Source: Oceanospirillaceae bacterium (lineage in GTDB: Bacteria; Pseudomonadota; Gammaproteobacteria; Pseudomonadales; Balneatricaceae). From it: a stretch of 64,000 bases of DNA. The notes beneath the pieces were generated by a model, which was not told the origin of the DNA, did no database searches, and was given only the letters and a program-made list of their open reading frames with translations. The stretch covers positions 1 to 64,000 of the forward strand of contig JABSQZ010000021.1 of assembly GCA_013215505.1 (NCBI GenBank), given 5' to 3'. The position numbers and the translations under genes are program-made. Numbering within the stretch: the stretch's first letter is position 1; the number at the start of each line of letters is the position of its first letter. Shown here piece by piece: positions 35,179 through 44,293 of this stretch.

Positions 35179-36033
35179 ATGGTCTCCAATCTCAAGTTTA
35201 TTACGCTCTTGTGTCTGTTTGCGCTAGTAAGTACTGCCCAAGCTGTCACTTTTCGTGCATCTATAGACGAGTCAAAATGGGTATTGGAGTCATCAAAATT
35301 TGAGTGTAAGTTATCCCAGCAAATACCGGCTTTTGGCATAGGTGAGTTTCTCCACGAGGCGGGGGTTGAACCGTTGTTTACCTTAAAGCCGACTCAGCGT
35401 TTGGCGATAAAGCGCCAGGCAATCCTGGTCGTCGAGGCCTCTCCCTGGCAGCCGGGGATTCCGACATCCGTGGTAGGTCCGTTGGAAGCAGGTAGAGTCT
35501 TAAAGACAAATGCCATCTATGCAGGCCAGATGTTGGTTGCTCTGTACAAGGGTATGTCACCCACATTTACGGTAGACCGCTGGATGAATTCTGCCGATCA
35601 ATTGCGGGTGGCGTTGTCTGCTGCTAACTTTAAAGCTGCCTATAGAGATTACATCAGTTGTGTCGCTGGATTACTGCCGGCAAATTACCGTCAAGTTGCC
35701 CGCACCGCGGTGTTGTTTCCACCGGCTGCCTGGAGCCTCTCTGACGCTACCCGTGAACGGCTGGAGCTGATCGCCTTTTATGTGCAAGAAGATAAAAGCG
35801 TCACTGCTATATATATAGATGGGCACTCGGACAGTGGTGGTCGACGATTGTTAAACCGTGATTTATCGAAGCAGCGCGCGGAAGAAGTGACCCGCTATTT
35901 GACTTCTCTGGGCGTTGATGAGTCGATGGTAACTACCAGGTACCATGGTGAAAGATATCCGGTTGTGCCTAATACGACAAAAACTAATCGCGCCCGTAAC
36001 CGCCGTGTGACTATAAGGTTAGATCGGGAATAG
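35179..36033 (+). CDS. motY: OmpA-family stator ring protein MotY
   Basis: 284 residues. A signal peptide ends near AQAVTF (residue 22). The N-terminal MotY domain includes FRASIDESKWVLESSKFECKLSQQIPAFGIGEF. The C-terminal OmpA-like peptidoglycan-binding domain has YIDGHSDSGG and NRDLSKQRAEEVTRYL with NRARNRRVTI. In Vibrio and Pseudomonas, MotY forms part of the T-ring that holds flagellar stators. It implies a flagellated organism, though no other flagellar gene is in the window. Confidence 0.9.
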   Translation: MVSNLKFITLLCLFALVSTAQAVTFRASIDESKWVLESSKFECKLSQQIPAFGIGEFLHEAGVEPLFTLKPTQRLAIKRQAILVVEASPWQPGIPTSVVGPLEAGRVLKTNAIYAGQMLVALYKGMSPTFTVDRWMNSADQLRVALSAANFKAAYRDYISCVAGLLPANYRQVARTAVLFPPAAWSLSDATRERLELIAFYVQEDKSVTAIYIDGHSDSGGRRLLNRDLSKQRAEEVTRYLTSLGVDESMVTTRYHGERYPVVPNTTKTNRARNRRVTIRLDRE

Positions 36034-36184
36034 TGGGCTAGCTGTCGCAGTAAGGTTTAGTAGTTGCCGTTTAGCGATGCGATTTTTTCAATAGTTTATT
36101 GGTTGTCTGGAGTGCATGTAACTTGCTCCTGAGTAGATCAGCTGTATAGCGCTTACTTGCATGTTTTATAAAGTATTAGTCTTA

Positions 36185-36213
36185 TTGTGGGATAGTATGA
36201 TCCGCTATATACT
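36185..36213 (+). promoter_or_regulatory. Candidate argG promoter
   Basis: TTGTGG (36185-36190) and TATACT (36208-36213) are 17 bp apart. An AGTAT/ATACT inverted pair overlaps the spacer and the -10. The distance to the argG start is 64 bp. Confidence 0.45.
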
Positions 36214-36276
36214 ACGCCACCCCTATTTTTATAATGATCCGCTGAATTGTCGGGTCTTGGTTTTGGAGCAATATTG

Positions 36277-37503
36277 ATGTCCGATATTAAAAAGGTCGTT
36301 CTGGCATATTCTGGCGGTTTAGATACATCGGTTATCGTTCGCTGGTTGCAGGAGACATACAACTGTGAAGTGGTAACTTTTACTGCAGATTTAGGTCAAG
36401 GTGAAGAAGTAGAACCGGCGCGTGCGAAAGCTGAAGCCCTAGGTGTCAAAGAAATCTACATCGACGATCTGCGTGAAGAGTTTGTGCGCGATTTTGTATA
36501 CCCCATGTTTCGTGCGAACACTGTTTATGAAGGTGAGTACCTATTGGGGACATCTATTGCCCGACCACTCATTTCCAAGCGTCTGATAGAAATTGCCAAT
36601 GAAACCGGGGCTGATGCTATCTCTCATGGCGCCACTGGTAAGGGCAACGACCAAGTTCGATTTGAGCTTGGCGCCTACGCGTTAAAGCCGGGTGTGGAAA
36701 TTATCGCACCCTGGCGCGAGTGGGATCTTACTTCCCGTGAGTCATTGATGGCTTATTGCGAAGAGCATGGCATTGCAGTGGATTACGCAAAGAACAAGAA
36801 GAAATCTCCTTATTCGATGGATGCAAATTTGCTACATATCTCCTACGAGTCAGGTATTTTAGAAGATCCCTGGGTCGAGGCTGAAGAGGAAATGTGGCGT
36901 TGGTCCGTGTCTCCAGAAGCGGCACCGGATCAGGCGAGGTACATCGAATTAAGCTATGAGAAAGGTGACATCATTGCTATCGACGGTGAGGCTATGTCTC
37001 CGGCGACTGTGCTGGCTACTTTAAATCAGATTGGCGGCGAAAACGGTGTAGGTAGATTGGACATTGTTGAAAACCGCTATGTTGGCATGAAAGCGCGTGG
37101 CTGTTACGAAACACCAGGCGGTAGTATTATGCTCAAGGCACACCGGGCTATAGAGTCCATCACTCTTGACCGCGAGGCCGCGCACCTTAAAGATGAGTTG
37201 ATGCCTCGTTACGCCAAGCTAATATACAACGGCTTTTGGTGGTCTGAAGAACGTAAAATGCTTCAGCAGTCAATAGACTACAGTCAGCGTTACGTTAGTG
37301 GTGATGTGCGCATCAAACTGTACAAAGGTAATATCAGTGTTGTTGGCCGTCGCTCCGACGAAAGTTTGTTTGATGAAGCTATTGCTACGATGGAAGATGA
37401 TGCGGGTTCATACAATCAACAAGATGCCGAGGGCTTTATTAAGCTCAATGCATTGCGTATGCGTATTGCAGCCACTAAAGGCAGAGACTTGTTAAAAGAT
37501 TAA
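36277..37503 (+). CDS. argG: Argininosuccinate synthase
   Basis: 408 residues. The PP-loop AYSGGLDTS is at residues 10-18. [15 protein letters not shown] near residue 110 and [15 protein letters not shown] near residue 175 fit the citrulline/aspartate sites. It joins citrulline and aspartate at the expense of ATP. I use the ATG at 36277 with GGAG at 36265-36268; an upstream TTG at 36247 adds an unrelated decapeptide. A strong terminator follows. Confidence 0.97.
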   Translation: MSDIKKVVLAYSGGLDTSVIVRWLQETYNCEVVTFTADLGQGEEVEPARAKAEALGVKEIYIDDLREEFVRDFVYPMFRANTVYEGEYLLGTSIARPLISKRLIEIANETGADAISHGATGKGNDQVRFELGAYALKPGVEIIAPWREWDLTSRESLMAYCEEHGIAVDYAKNKKKSPYSMDANLLHISYESGILEDPWVEAEEEMWRWSVSPEAAPDQARYIELSYEKGDIIAIDGEAMSPATVLATLNQIGGENGVGRLDIVENRYVGMKARGCYETPGGSIMLKAHRAIESITLDREAAHLKDELMPRYAKLIYNGFWWSEERKMLQQSIDYSQRYVSGDVRIKLYKGNISVVGRRSDESLFDEAIATMEDDAGSYNQQDAEGFIKLNALRMRIAATKGRDLLKD

Positions 37504-37524
37504 TTAGTCACTGTGCATAAATAG

Positions 37525-37550
37525 CCCGCTCTGTGAAGCGGGTTTTTTTT
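37525..37550 (+). terminator. Intrinsic terminator of argG
   Basis: CCCGCT (37525-37530) and AGCGGG (37537-37542) form a GC-rich stem with a six-base loop, followed by eight T. Confidence 0.92.
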
Positions 37551-37965
37551 GCTCTGAAATAATTTAAGAAAGCTAATGATTGCAATAAAAGCATGCTGGA
37601 TTGATTTTAAAGCTATAGTAAAGGTCAAAAAACAACCAGTATCCGCTGAATAAAGAGAGCATCATGTGGGTTTTCTGCTTATATTAATAAAAACTGAACA
37701 TTTAGTAGAATAGGTAATGCATTCAGTGCGTTGGCCGCTATATAATCTACAATGGCGGATCGATATGAAATAAATGATAATTTGCTAAATAACGGCTACG
37801 CTACTGGATTAAAGTGACAGTTGAGAAGCTCGGTTGCAGGGCAAACATTGTATTAGAACTATTGATTAGCTTGCTTTTATATGGCTAGATTGCAATACGC
37901 AGCTAATGTCGGTCACAAGTAGTTTTGTATCAACGGGTACCTGCAGTCTTCTATGTTATGCAAAA
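37551..37965. other. Intergenic region without supported gene
   Basis: About 415 AT-rich bp between argG and the next minus-strand gene. No frame of useful length, RNA or repeat could be supported. Confidence 0.5.
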
Positions 37966-38337
37966 CTACAGTAATCGATCTTCATCAGAGAGTATTGAGG
38001 ATTCTTTGTCTGTTTGATCGTCTACAGCGGATTGATCATTATTCTGCAGTAGAGACCTGACAACCCGGCGTGATAATAGTTTTTTCTGCGCTTCGTCTGG
38101 TAGTTCGGTGAACATAATAATGTTCTTTTTCACTAGTAAGTCTACCAAGTCGTCTAAGATTCGGGCGATGGCAAGATCGGATTGGTCTAAAAATGAATCG
38201 GGTGTAAAGTCCTTGTTGTGCAGAGAAAAGAAGGCTCTGACGTCGGGGTGGTTGTTATCTATAGCTTCAGCTGAACTGGAGGGAGTGTCAGAAATGCCAA
38301 TGATCTTACCTTCTGGATTGCGTGATGCGTATAACAT
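37966..38337 (-). CDS. Tryptophan synthase beta-like (misnamed) small protein
   Basis: 123 residues. The start MLYASRNPEGKIIGISDTP and the block ARILDDLVDLLVKKNIIMFTELPDEAQKKLLSRRVVR resemble a small family often labelled tryptophan synthase subunit beta-like, although it lacks any PLP-enzyme domain. The function is unknown. It is divergent from the type I secretion operon across only 57 bp, so the two share a regulatory region. Confidence 0.75.
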   Translation of the reverse strand: MLYASRNPEGKIIGISDTPSSSAEAIDNNHPDVRAFFSLHNKDFTPDSFLDQSDLAIARILDDLVDLLVKKNIIMFTELPDEAQKKLLSRRVVRSLLQNNDQSAVDDQTDKESSILSDEDRLL

Positions 38338-38394
38338 AGTGGTAGCTCGTCTATAACTGGATGATTTACTTGATAGTATGAATAAAAAATAAAA

Positions 38395-40524
38395 ATGGTC
38401 AAGGAAATGGATGTAATACAGGATCCTTTATTAAAATGTTTGATGCATTTAACTCAGCAGAATCATCGACCTCTCTCGGCAGAGGCGCTCAGGGATGGTT
38501 TACCGCTTGAAGATAACAAACTCACTCCAAAATTATTTGTCAGGGCTGCCAAGCGCGCGGGTTTTTCGGCCAAAATAGTTGAACGAAAATTGTTATCTAT
38601 TAGTCCATTAACTCTGCCTGCGGTGCTGTTGTTAGAAAATGACGATGCCTGCATACTACAGGAGATAGACGAACAGACCGGGGAGGCAATTCTTATCTTT
38701 CCCGACAGTGGCATGAAAAGAACGGCTATGGCGACTCTTGAGAAACAGTATAGTGGAGTGGCAATCTACCTGAATTTACAATATCACTTTACCGAGCGGG
38801 TCTCCCGGGTACTAGATCAAAAAGAGGGACACTGGTTTTGGGGGACTATCTGGCGCTCGGCAAAAATTTACCGCGATGTGTTAATTGCCTCTCTGCTGAT
38901 TAACTTGTTTGTATTAGCCAACCCGCTGTTTGTGATGAATGTCTATGACAGGGTGGTCCCTAACTCGGCTCTGGAAACTTTGTGGGTACTGGCCATAGGT
39001 GTATTTATTGTCTACACCTTCGATTTTGGTCTGAAAATGTTACGCGCGTACTTTTTAGAAATAGCCGGCAAGAAAGCGGATATATTAATGTCGGCGATGC
39101 TGTTCGAAAAAGTAATGAGCATGAAATATGCGCATATGCCCAAGTCGGTGGGCTCCTTTGCCAGCAACTTGCGTGAGTTTGAAAGCATTCGTGGATTCTT
39201 AAGCTCCACCACTAATACAGTGCTGATCGATATCCCCTTTGCGGTGATTTTTCTGATAGTGATGTACCTGATTGGTGGTCCCCTGGTCTATGTGCCACTT
39301 ATAGCTATTCCGATAGTCCTGCTCTATTCGATTATTGCCAGTAAAAAATTGAAGGTAGCCGTTGAGAAAACATTTGCTGCCTCGGCACAAAAGAACTCCA
39401 CCCTGATCGAGTGTCTGACGGCGATGGAGACTGTTAAAACGCAGAGGGCTGCATCAGTATTGCAATTGCGCTGGGAACAGGCGGAAGGCTATATTTCTAA
39501 ATGGAGCTTGAAGAGCAAGATGATCTCTTCATCGGTAACCAACTTCGCCGGTTTTGTGACGCAAATTAGTTCAGTGTGTATCGTTATTGTCGGTGTCTAT
39601 TTGATTTCGGAGCGAGAACTGACCATGGGGGCGTTGATTGCATCGGTTATTTTATCTGGACGGGTGCTGCAGCCAATGGCGCAAGTAACAGGTCTGGTGA
39701 CCAGTTTTTTCCAATCTAAAACTGCACTGGTGACGCTAAATCAAATCATGAATCTACCGGATGAGCGCGCCGAGGGCAAAAATTATGTGCACCGGCCAGA
39801 TCTGCTGGGCAGTATTGCTTTTAAAACGGTTAAATTTAGCTACCCGGAAGCCGAGCAAGTGTCGTTAGAGGGGGTGGATTTTAGGATTAAGGCCGGAGAA
39901 AAAGTGGCCTTAATTGGTCGCATAGGCTCAGGAAAAACCACCGTAGAAAAGTTACTGCTGGGATTGTATAGCCCAGACGAAGGGTCGGTTAGTATTGACG
40001 GTATTGATTTGAATCAGATTGATCCGGTAGATTTACGGCGTAATATGGGTTATGTACCACAGGAATTGATGTTGTTTGACGGCTCTGTGCGGGAAAATAT
40101 CATTATGGGCTCCCCGGAAATATCCGATGATGCGCTACTTAAAGCGGCTTCTGTTTCCGGTGTGGATCAGTTTGTAAACAGACATCCACAAGGGTTTGAA
40201 ATGCCAGTGGGCGAGCGAGGAGCCAGGTTATCTGGGGGGCAAAAGCAGGCGATAGCTATCGCCAGAGCATTAATACACTCTCCCAATATTTTAATTTTAG
40301 ATGAGCCTACCAACTCTATGGACAACTCATCTGAAGATTATTTGCGTAAGCAGCTGAAACAATACTGTGAAAATCGCACTTTAGTTTTAGTCACCCATAA
40401 AATGTCGCTGCTGACTTTAGTGGATAGGATTATTGTAATGGATGGCGGTCGCGTGGTTGCAGATGGTCCTAAAGACGTAGTGCTAGATGCACTAAAACAG
40501 GGACGCCTACACATACAGCGCTGA
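38395..40524 (+). CDS. Type I secretion ABC transporter, LapB/HlyB-like
   Basis: 709 residues. An N-terminal C39-like domain (about residues 1-135) lacks the catalytic Cys of true bacteriocin peptidases, so it is a docking domain. An ABC membrane domain follows, then the ATPase: Walker A GRIGSGKT at 508-515, signature LSGGQKQ and Walker B ILILDEPTNSMDN. It exports an unfolded substrate together with the fusion protein and TolC-like channel encoded downstream. The start at 38395 has no clear ribosome binding site; the ATG at 38407 is an alternative. Confidence 0.93.
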   Translation: MVKEMDVIQDPLLKCLMHLTQQNHRPLSAEALRDGLPLEDNKLTPKLFVRAAKRAGFSAKIVERKLLSISPLTLPAVLLLENDDACILQEIDEQTGEAILIFPDSGMKRTAMATLEKQYSGVAIYLNLQYHFTERVSRVLDQKEGHWFWGTIWRSAKIYRDVLIASLLINLFVLANPLFVMNVYDRVVPNSALETLWVLAIGVFIVYTFDFGLKMLRAYFLEIAGKKADILMSAMLFEKVMSMKYAHMPKSVGSFASNLREFESIRGFLSSTTNTVLIDIPFAVIFLIVMYLIGGPLVYVPLIAIPIVLLYSIIASKKLKVAVEKTFAASAQKNSTLIECLTAMETVKTQRAASVLQLRWEQAEGYISKWSLKSKMISSSVTNFAGFVTQISSVCIVIVGVYLISERELTMGALIASVILSGRVLQPMAQVTGLVTSFFQSKTALVTLNQIMNLPDERAEGKNYVHRPDLLGSIAFKTVKFSYPEAEQVSLEGVDFRIKAGEKVALIGRIGSGKTTVEKLLLGLYSPDEGSVSIDGIDLNQIDPVDLRRNMGYVPQELMLFDGSVRENIIMGSPEISDDALLKAASVSGVDQFVNRHPQGFEMPVGERGARLSGGQKQAIAIARALIHSPNILILDEPTNSMDNSSEDYLRKQLKQYCENRTLVLVTHKMSLLTLVDRIIVMDGGRVVADGPKDVVLDALKQGRLHIQR

Positions 40525-40535
40525 GGTAGATACAG

Positions 40536-41861
40536 ATGAGTACTAAAGTAGAAAAGAAAGATTTGCGCTATATGTCCAGTGTCAGTGAGGCTATTTTAGA
40601 GCAGGCACCTACCGGGGCAAAATGGTTGCTGTGGACTGTGGCTGTTTTTGTCGCCCTGGCTATCTTCTGGGCGAGTTGGGCAGAGTTGGATGAGCTCAGT
40701 AGAGGGGAGGGGGAAATTATCCCCTCCCAGCAGCTGCAAGTGATACAGAACTTGGAGGGCGGAATAGTTGCAGAAATTTTGGTCAGAGAAGGCGACTTGG
40801 TGAATAGAGGGCAAGTGTTATTACGCATAGACGATACCCGCTTCTCCAGTTCATTTAAAGAAAATAAAGTCCGGGAACTAGAATTAATTGCCAAGGCAAT
40901 TCGACTCAAAGCCGAGTCCGAAGGCAATCCGTTTGTGGTACCTGAAAATTTTCCCTATGAGTTCAATTCTTTGATATTACAGGAAAAAAGCTTGCATGAA
41001 GCCAGAGGCCGAGAGTTAGACTCTAATATTTTGATCTTTAAGCAACAGTTGCGACAAAAAGAGCAAGAGCTGGTGCAGGCAAAAAGTAAACGCAACCAGC
41101 TGGGAAGCAGCTATAGTTTACTTAGGCAAGAGCGAGATATGACCGCACCGCTGGTTCGGGACGGGGTAGTGTCGGAAGTGGAGTATTTACGCCTGAAGCG
41201 ACAAGTGGTGGATTTATCGGGTGAGCTGAATAATATTCGCCTCAGTTTACCGAGGATTGAGTCTTCTCTGGCCGAGACCAAAGAAATGCTTCAGGAGACA
41301 AAATTAAAGTTTCAAAGTAGTGCCAGAGCTGAGTTGAATGAGACCTTATCCGAAACCGCCAGATTGCGAGAGGCGTTAACAGGAATGCAGGATAAATTGC
41401 GCAGAACTGAAGTGAGGTCTCCGGTTAAAGGAACGATTAAGGAATTATTGTTTAACACTGTTAATGGGGTAGTACAGCCAGGGGATGAAATTCTCAATAT
41501 TGTTCCCTGGGAAGATACACTATTAGTAGAGGCAAAATTAAAGCCTTCAGACATTGCTAAAGTATTGAAAGGTCAAACTGCGGTAATAAAAGTTTCTGCC
41601 TATGATTTTGGTATATATGGAGGGGTAGATGCAGTCGTTTCTACAGTATCACCGAGTACCGTATTAAATGAAAAAGGTGAGCCGTTTTATATAGTGCGTT
41701 TAACCACCGAAAAACCATATATAGAAAAAGATGGCAAACGTTTACCATTAATATCGGGGATGACTGTATCAGTAGATATAATGACCGGCAAAAAAACTGT
41801 CATGGATTATTTACTAAAACCGATTTTAAAAGCTAAGCAAAATGCATTAACAGAAAGATAG
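40536..41861 (+). CDS. Type I secretion membrane fusion protein, LapC/HlyD-like
   Basis: 441 residues. One membrane segment near residues 28-50 is followed by a lipoyl-like half motif (LQVIQNLEGGIVAEILVREGDLVNRGQVLLRID), a long coiled coil (about 110-290) and the matching half RSPVKGTIKELLFNTVNGVVQPGDEILNIVPW. It bridges the inner-membrane ABC transporter and the outer-membrane channel. It starts 11 bp after the transporter stop. Confidence 0.93.
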   Translation: MSTKVEKKDLRYMSSVSEAILEQAPTGAKWLLWTVAVFVALAIFWASWAELDELSRGEGEIIPSQQLQVIQNLEGGIVAEILVREGDLVNRGQVLLRIDDTRFSSSFKENKVRELELIAKAIRLKAESEGNPFVVPENFPYEFNSLILQEKSLHEARGRELDSNILIFKQQLRQKEQELVQAKSKRNQLGSSYSLLRQERDMTAPLVRDGVVSEVEYLRLKRQVVDLSGELNNIRLSLPRIESSLAETKEMLQETKLKFQSSARAELNETLSETARLREALTGMQDKLRRTEVRSPVKGTIKELLFNTVNGVVQPGDEILNIVPWEDTLLVEAKLKPSDIAKVLKGQTAVIKVSAYDFGIYGGVDAVVSTVSPSTVLNEKGEPFYIVRLTTEKPYIEKDGKRLPLISGMTVSVDIMTGKKTVMDYLLKPILKAKQNALTER

Positions 41862-42073
41862 TTAAGAATGTTAATCTTTGGTTTATGAACTGAAAATAAA
41901 TATGCTAAATTAGCGGTTTTTCCAGGCAACATTAATGTAAAATAAACCATGCTTAACCTTAAGTTAATAGTCGAGAGTAAGTTGTGATTCTTTTTTATTT
42001 GATTTATAACAGATAGTCTTTTGGGGCGCTGTTTATAGTGCTATTATGAGCCGAATCTTAATAGAAGCAGACG

Positions 42074-42679
42074 ATGAATTTGTATATATTAACATCTAGA
42101 GAAAATGTGGAGCAGCGCTGGATTAGTATTTCAGGTGAAAACAGACCTATACTTTTAGATATTAATAATATCGAAGAGCAGGTGTTTACAACTGATTGCT
42201 GTCTTTTAGTGCATTTAGATTCACTCACTAAAGATCAAATAATTTCACTCAGTACTTATTGGAATAAAGTTAATTTAATTGGCTTTTCAGATAATCCTAA
42301 TGATGCTCAGGGAATTGAATTATTACTTAAAGGGTTTAAGGGCTATATTAATACATTTGTAACAGCTTCAATATTCAGTCAGTTGATAACTTCTGTTCGC
42401 AAAGGTGATATATGGGCTGGTACCAGCATAGTACAGAAAATGCTAAAACGACTGTTACAACAAGCCGATGATAAACATGTAGATTTGGGGGTTTTTGGTC
42501 TTAGTGATCGAGAAATGGAAACTATTCAAGTATTGATTACCGGTGCCAGTAATAAAGAGATAGGTCGAGAACTGGGTATAACGGAAAGAACAGTTAAAGC
42601 GCATGTTAGTTCCATCCTCAGAAAAACTGAAACAAGTGATCGCGTTTCATTAATAATAAAATTAAAAGATAGCAAATAG
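42074..42679 (+). CDS. LuxR-type regulator with atypical receiver-like domain
   Basis: 201 residues. The C-terminal helix-turn-helix is clear: LSDREMETIQVLITGASNKEIGRELGITERTVKAHVSSILRKT. The N-terminal 130 residues look like a response-regulator receiver fold, with Asp49 in LLVHLDSL as a possible phosphate site, but the acidic pair after the first strand is missing. It may therefore act without phosphorylation. The gene is inserted between the fusion-protein and outer-membrane-channel genes of the secretion system and may control them or their substrate. Confidence 0.85.
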   Translation: MNLYILTSRENVEQRWISISGENRPILLDINNIEEQVFTTDCCLLVHLDSLTKDQIISLSTYWNKVNLIGFSDNPNDAQGIELLLKGFKGYINTFVTASIFSQLITSVRKGDIWAGTSIVQKMLKRLLQQADDKHVDLGVFGLSDREMETIQVLITGASNKEIGRELGITERTVKAHVSSILRKTETSDRVSLIIKLKDSK

Positions 42680-42711
42680 CTGAACTTGTTTAGCTGCATA
42701 GGAGAGTGCAA

Positions 42712-44079
42712 GTGGAAATCAAAAAGGCAATATTGGTATTAGCATTAAGTGCAGTACCAGTGGGAATGGCGAGTGCAGAGACTTTAAACTCTGTTGTGTC
42801 AGCGGCTGTGTTGTCTAGCCCGCAAGTACAGTCAGTAATGAATGCCCGCAACGCTGTGTTTGAAGAAGTTAAGCAAGCTAAAGGCGGTTATTTTCCTAAA
42901 ATAGATATAGGTGCCGGTGTCGGCTGGGAAAAAACCAAGGTGTTCCCGGGAGATGATACTGAGCTAAAACGCACCGAAGCTAATCTAAGTTTAAATCAAA
43001 TGTTATTTGATGGTTTTCTTACCAGCAGTGAAGTTGGCAGGCAGTCTGCGCGTCTCGACTCCGTCAATCACCGATTGAGAGAAATCGCTGAAGAAACTGC
43101 TCTGGAGACCGCTCGATCTTATCTGGAAGTACTTAAGCGCCAATCACTAGTGGTCCAAGCTGACAACACTTTAATGACTCACGTGCGTATCTTTGAGCAG
43201 ATTAGACGTAGATCTGATTCAGGGGTAGGTACTATCGCCTCAATAAAACAGGCGGAGGGTCGATTGGCACTGGCTGAAGTCAACGTGTTATCGGCACAAA
43301 ATAATTTGTTAGATGCAGAGTCAGCCTATCAGAGAGTGACAGGTTTGAAAGTGGGGCCTTCTCTGGAAGATCCGAGCATCGAAAGTAGTTGGATACCTGC
43401 TACTTTCGAGCAAGCGTTGGAACGTGCCTACAAGCAACATCCAACACTGAAACTGGCTGCTGCGGATGTTGAAGCGGCGCGTCATCAATATGAATCTTCT
43501 CGAAGTTTAATGTTCCCAACATTGAATTTAGAGGTAAACCGTACTTGGAATAACAATATCGACGGGATTGAAGCGCCTAACGAAGATATCACAGCTATGG
43601 TCAGGATGCGTTATAACCTCTACAACGGTGGCTCTGATAAAGCGCGCGTCCGCCAGACAAGGCACCAGATTGATGAGGCCAGAAATATTCAGGCGGATGC
43701 CGCCAGACAGACCTTGCAGAGCCTGGATTTATCTTGGAATGCCTATGAAATATTGGGCCGCCAGTTGGATTATCTAGAGCAGCATGTGACAGCGACTGAG
43801 AGTACCAGAGATTCTTACCTTAAGCAGTTCAACATAGGTCAGAGATCGCTACTGGATTTATTGGATACTGAGAACGAAGTGTTTTCGTCGCAGAACGCTT
43901 TTAATGAAGCTATCTACGACCACATGTTAGCGCAGTATCGAGTTTTGAGTAGTACTGGTGAGTTGTTAGATGTTTTAGAATTAGACCTTAAGGCGTTGCA
44001 GTCGACCACGTTTGTGCAAAATGTAGCAGTTGCTAGCCCGACCCTGATGGAGCGCTTAAGAAAACTAAACCCTTTCTAA
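42712..44079 (+). CDS. TolC-family outer membrane channel, LapE-like
   Basis: 455 residues from the GTG at 42712, chosen because AGGAG at 42700-42704 is well spaced from it; the GTG at 42706 is too close. A signal peptide ends at GMASA. Two TolC-type repeats with long coiled-coil helices follow, including the conserved YNLYNGGSDKARVRQTRHQI and the NIGQRSLLDLLDTENEVF segment of the second repeat. It should be the outer-membrane exit of the type I system. Confidence 0.92.
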   Translation: MEIKKAILVLALSAVPVGMASAETLNSVVSAAVLSSPQVQSVMNARNAVFEEVKQAKGGYFPKIDIGAGVGWEKTKVFPGDDTELKRTEANLSLNQMLFDGFLTSSEVGRQSARLDSVNHRLREIAEETALETARSYLEVLKRQSLVVQADNTLMTHVRIFEQIRRRSDSGVGTIASIKQAEGRLALAEVNVLSAQNNLLDAESAYQRVTGLKVGPSLEDPSIESSWIPATFEQALERAYKQHPTLKLAAADVEAARHQYESSRSLMFPTLNLEVNRTWNNNIDGIEAPNEDITAMVRMRYNLYNGGSDKARVRQTRHQIDEARNIQADAARQTLQSLDLSWNAYEILGRQLDYLEQHVTATESTRDSYLKQFNIGQRSLLDLLDTENEVFSSQNAFNEAIYDHMLAQYRVLSSTGELLDVLELDLKALQSTTFVQNVAVASPTLMERLRKLNPF

Positions 44080-44109
44080 TTGCCATTGGTTAGACGCATT
44101 GATTCTGCG

Positions 44110-44138
44110 TTGCATAATTGATACATGCTGGTTAAAAT
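44110..44138 (+). promoter_or_regulatory. Candidate promoter of the mevalonate operon
   Basis: TTGCAT (44110-44115) and TAAAAT (44133-44138) are separated by 17 bp. Transcription would start near 44145, giving a leader of about 150 bases with an 8-bp inverted repeat (TACTTTAA at 44204-44211 with TTAAAGTA at 44231-44238) and then the terminator at 44255-44283. Confidence 0.5.
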
Positions 44139-44254
44139 GTGCGCCATATCCGGCATATAACTGGGGCTTTACTAAACAGTGAAGCTCGGTTTATCATTGT
44201 TGTTACTTTAAAGAATCAAATAAGTTGTCATTAAAGTACAGCAAAATAAATCAG

Positions 44255-44283
44255 AAGGTTGCTTAATAGCAGCCTTTTTTTTT
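44255..44283 (+). terminator. Intrinsic terminator directly before the HMG-CoA reductase start
   Basis: AAGGTTGCT (44255-44263) pairs with AGCAGCCTT (44268-44276) around a four-base loop, followed by seven more T to 44283. The ribosome binding site of the next gene (GGA at 44284-44286) touches the T-run. It may end the secretion operon or act as an attenuator for the mevalonate operon. Confidence 0.85.
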
Positions 44284-44293
44284 GGAAAAATTT

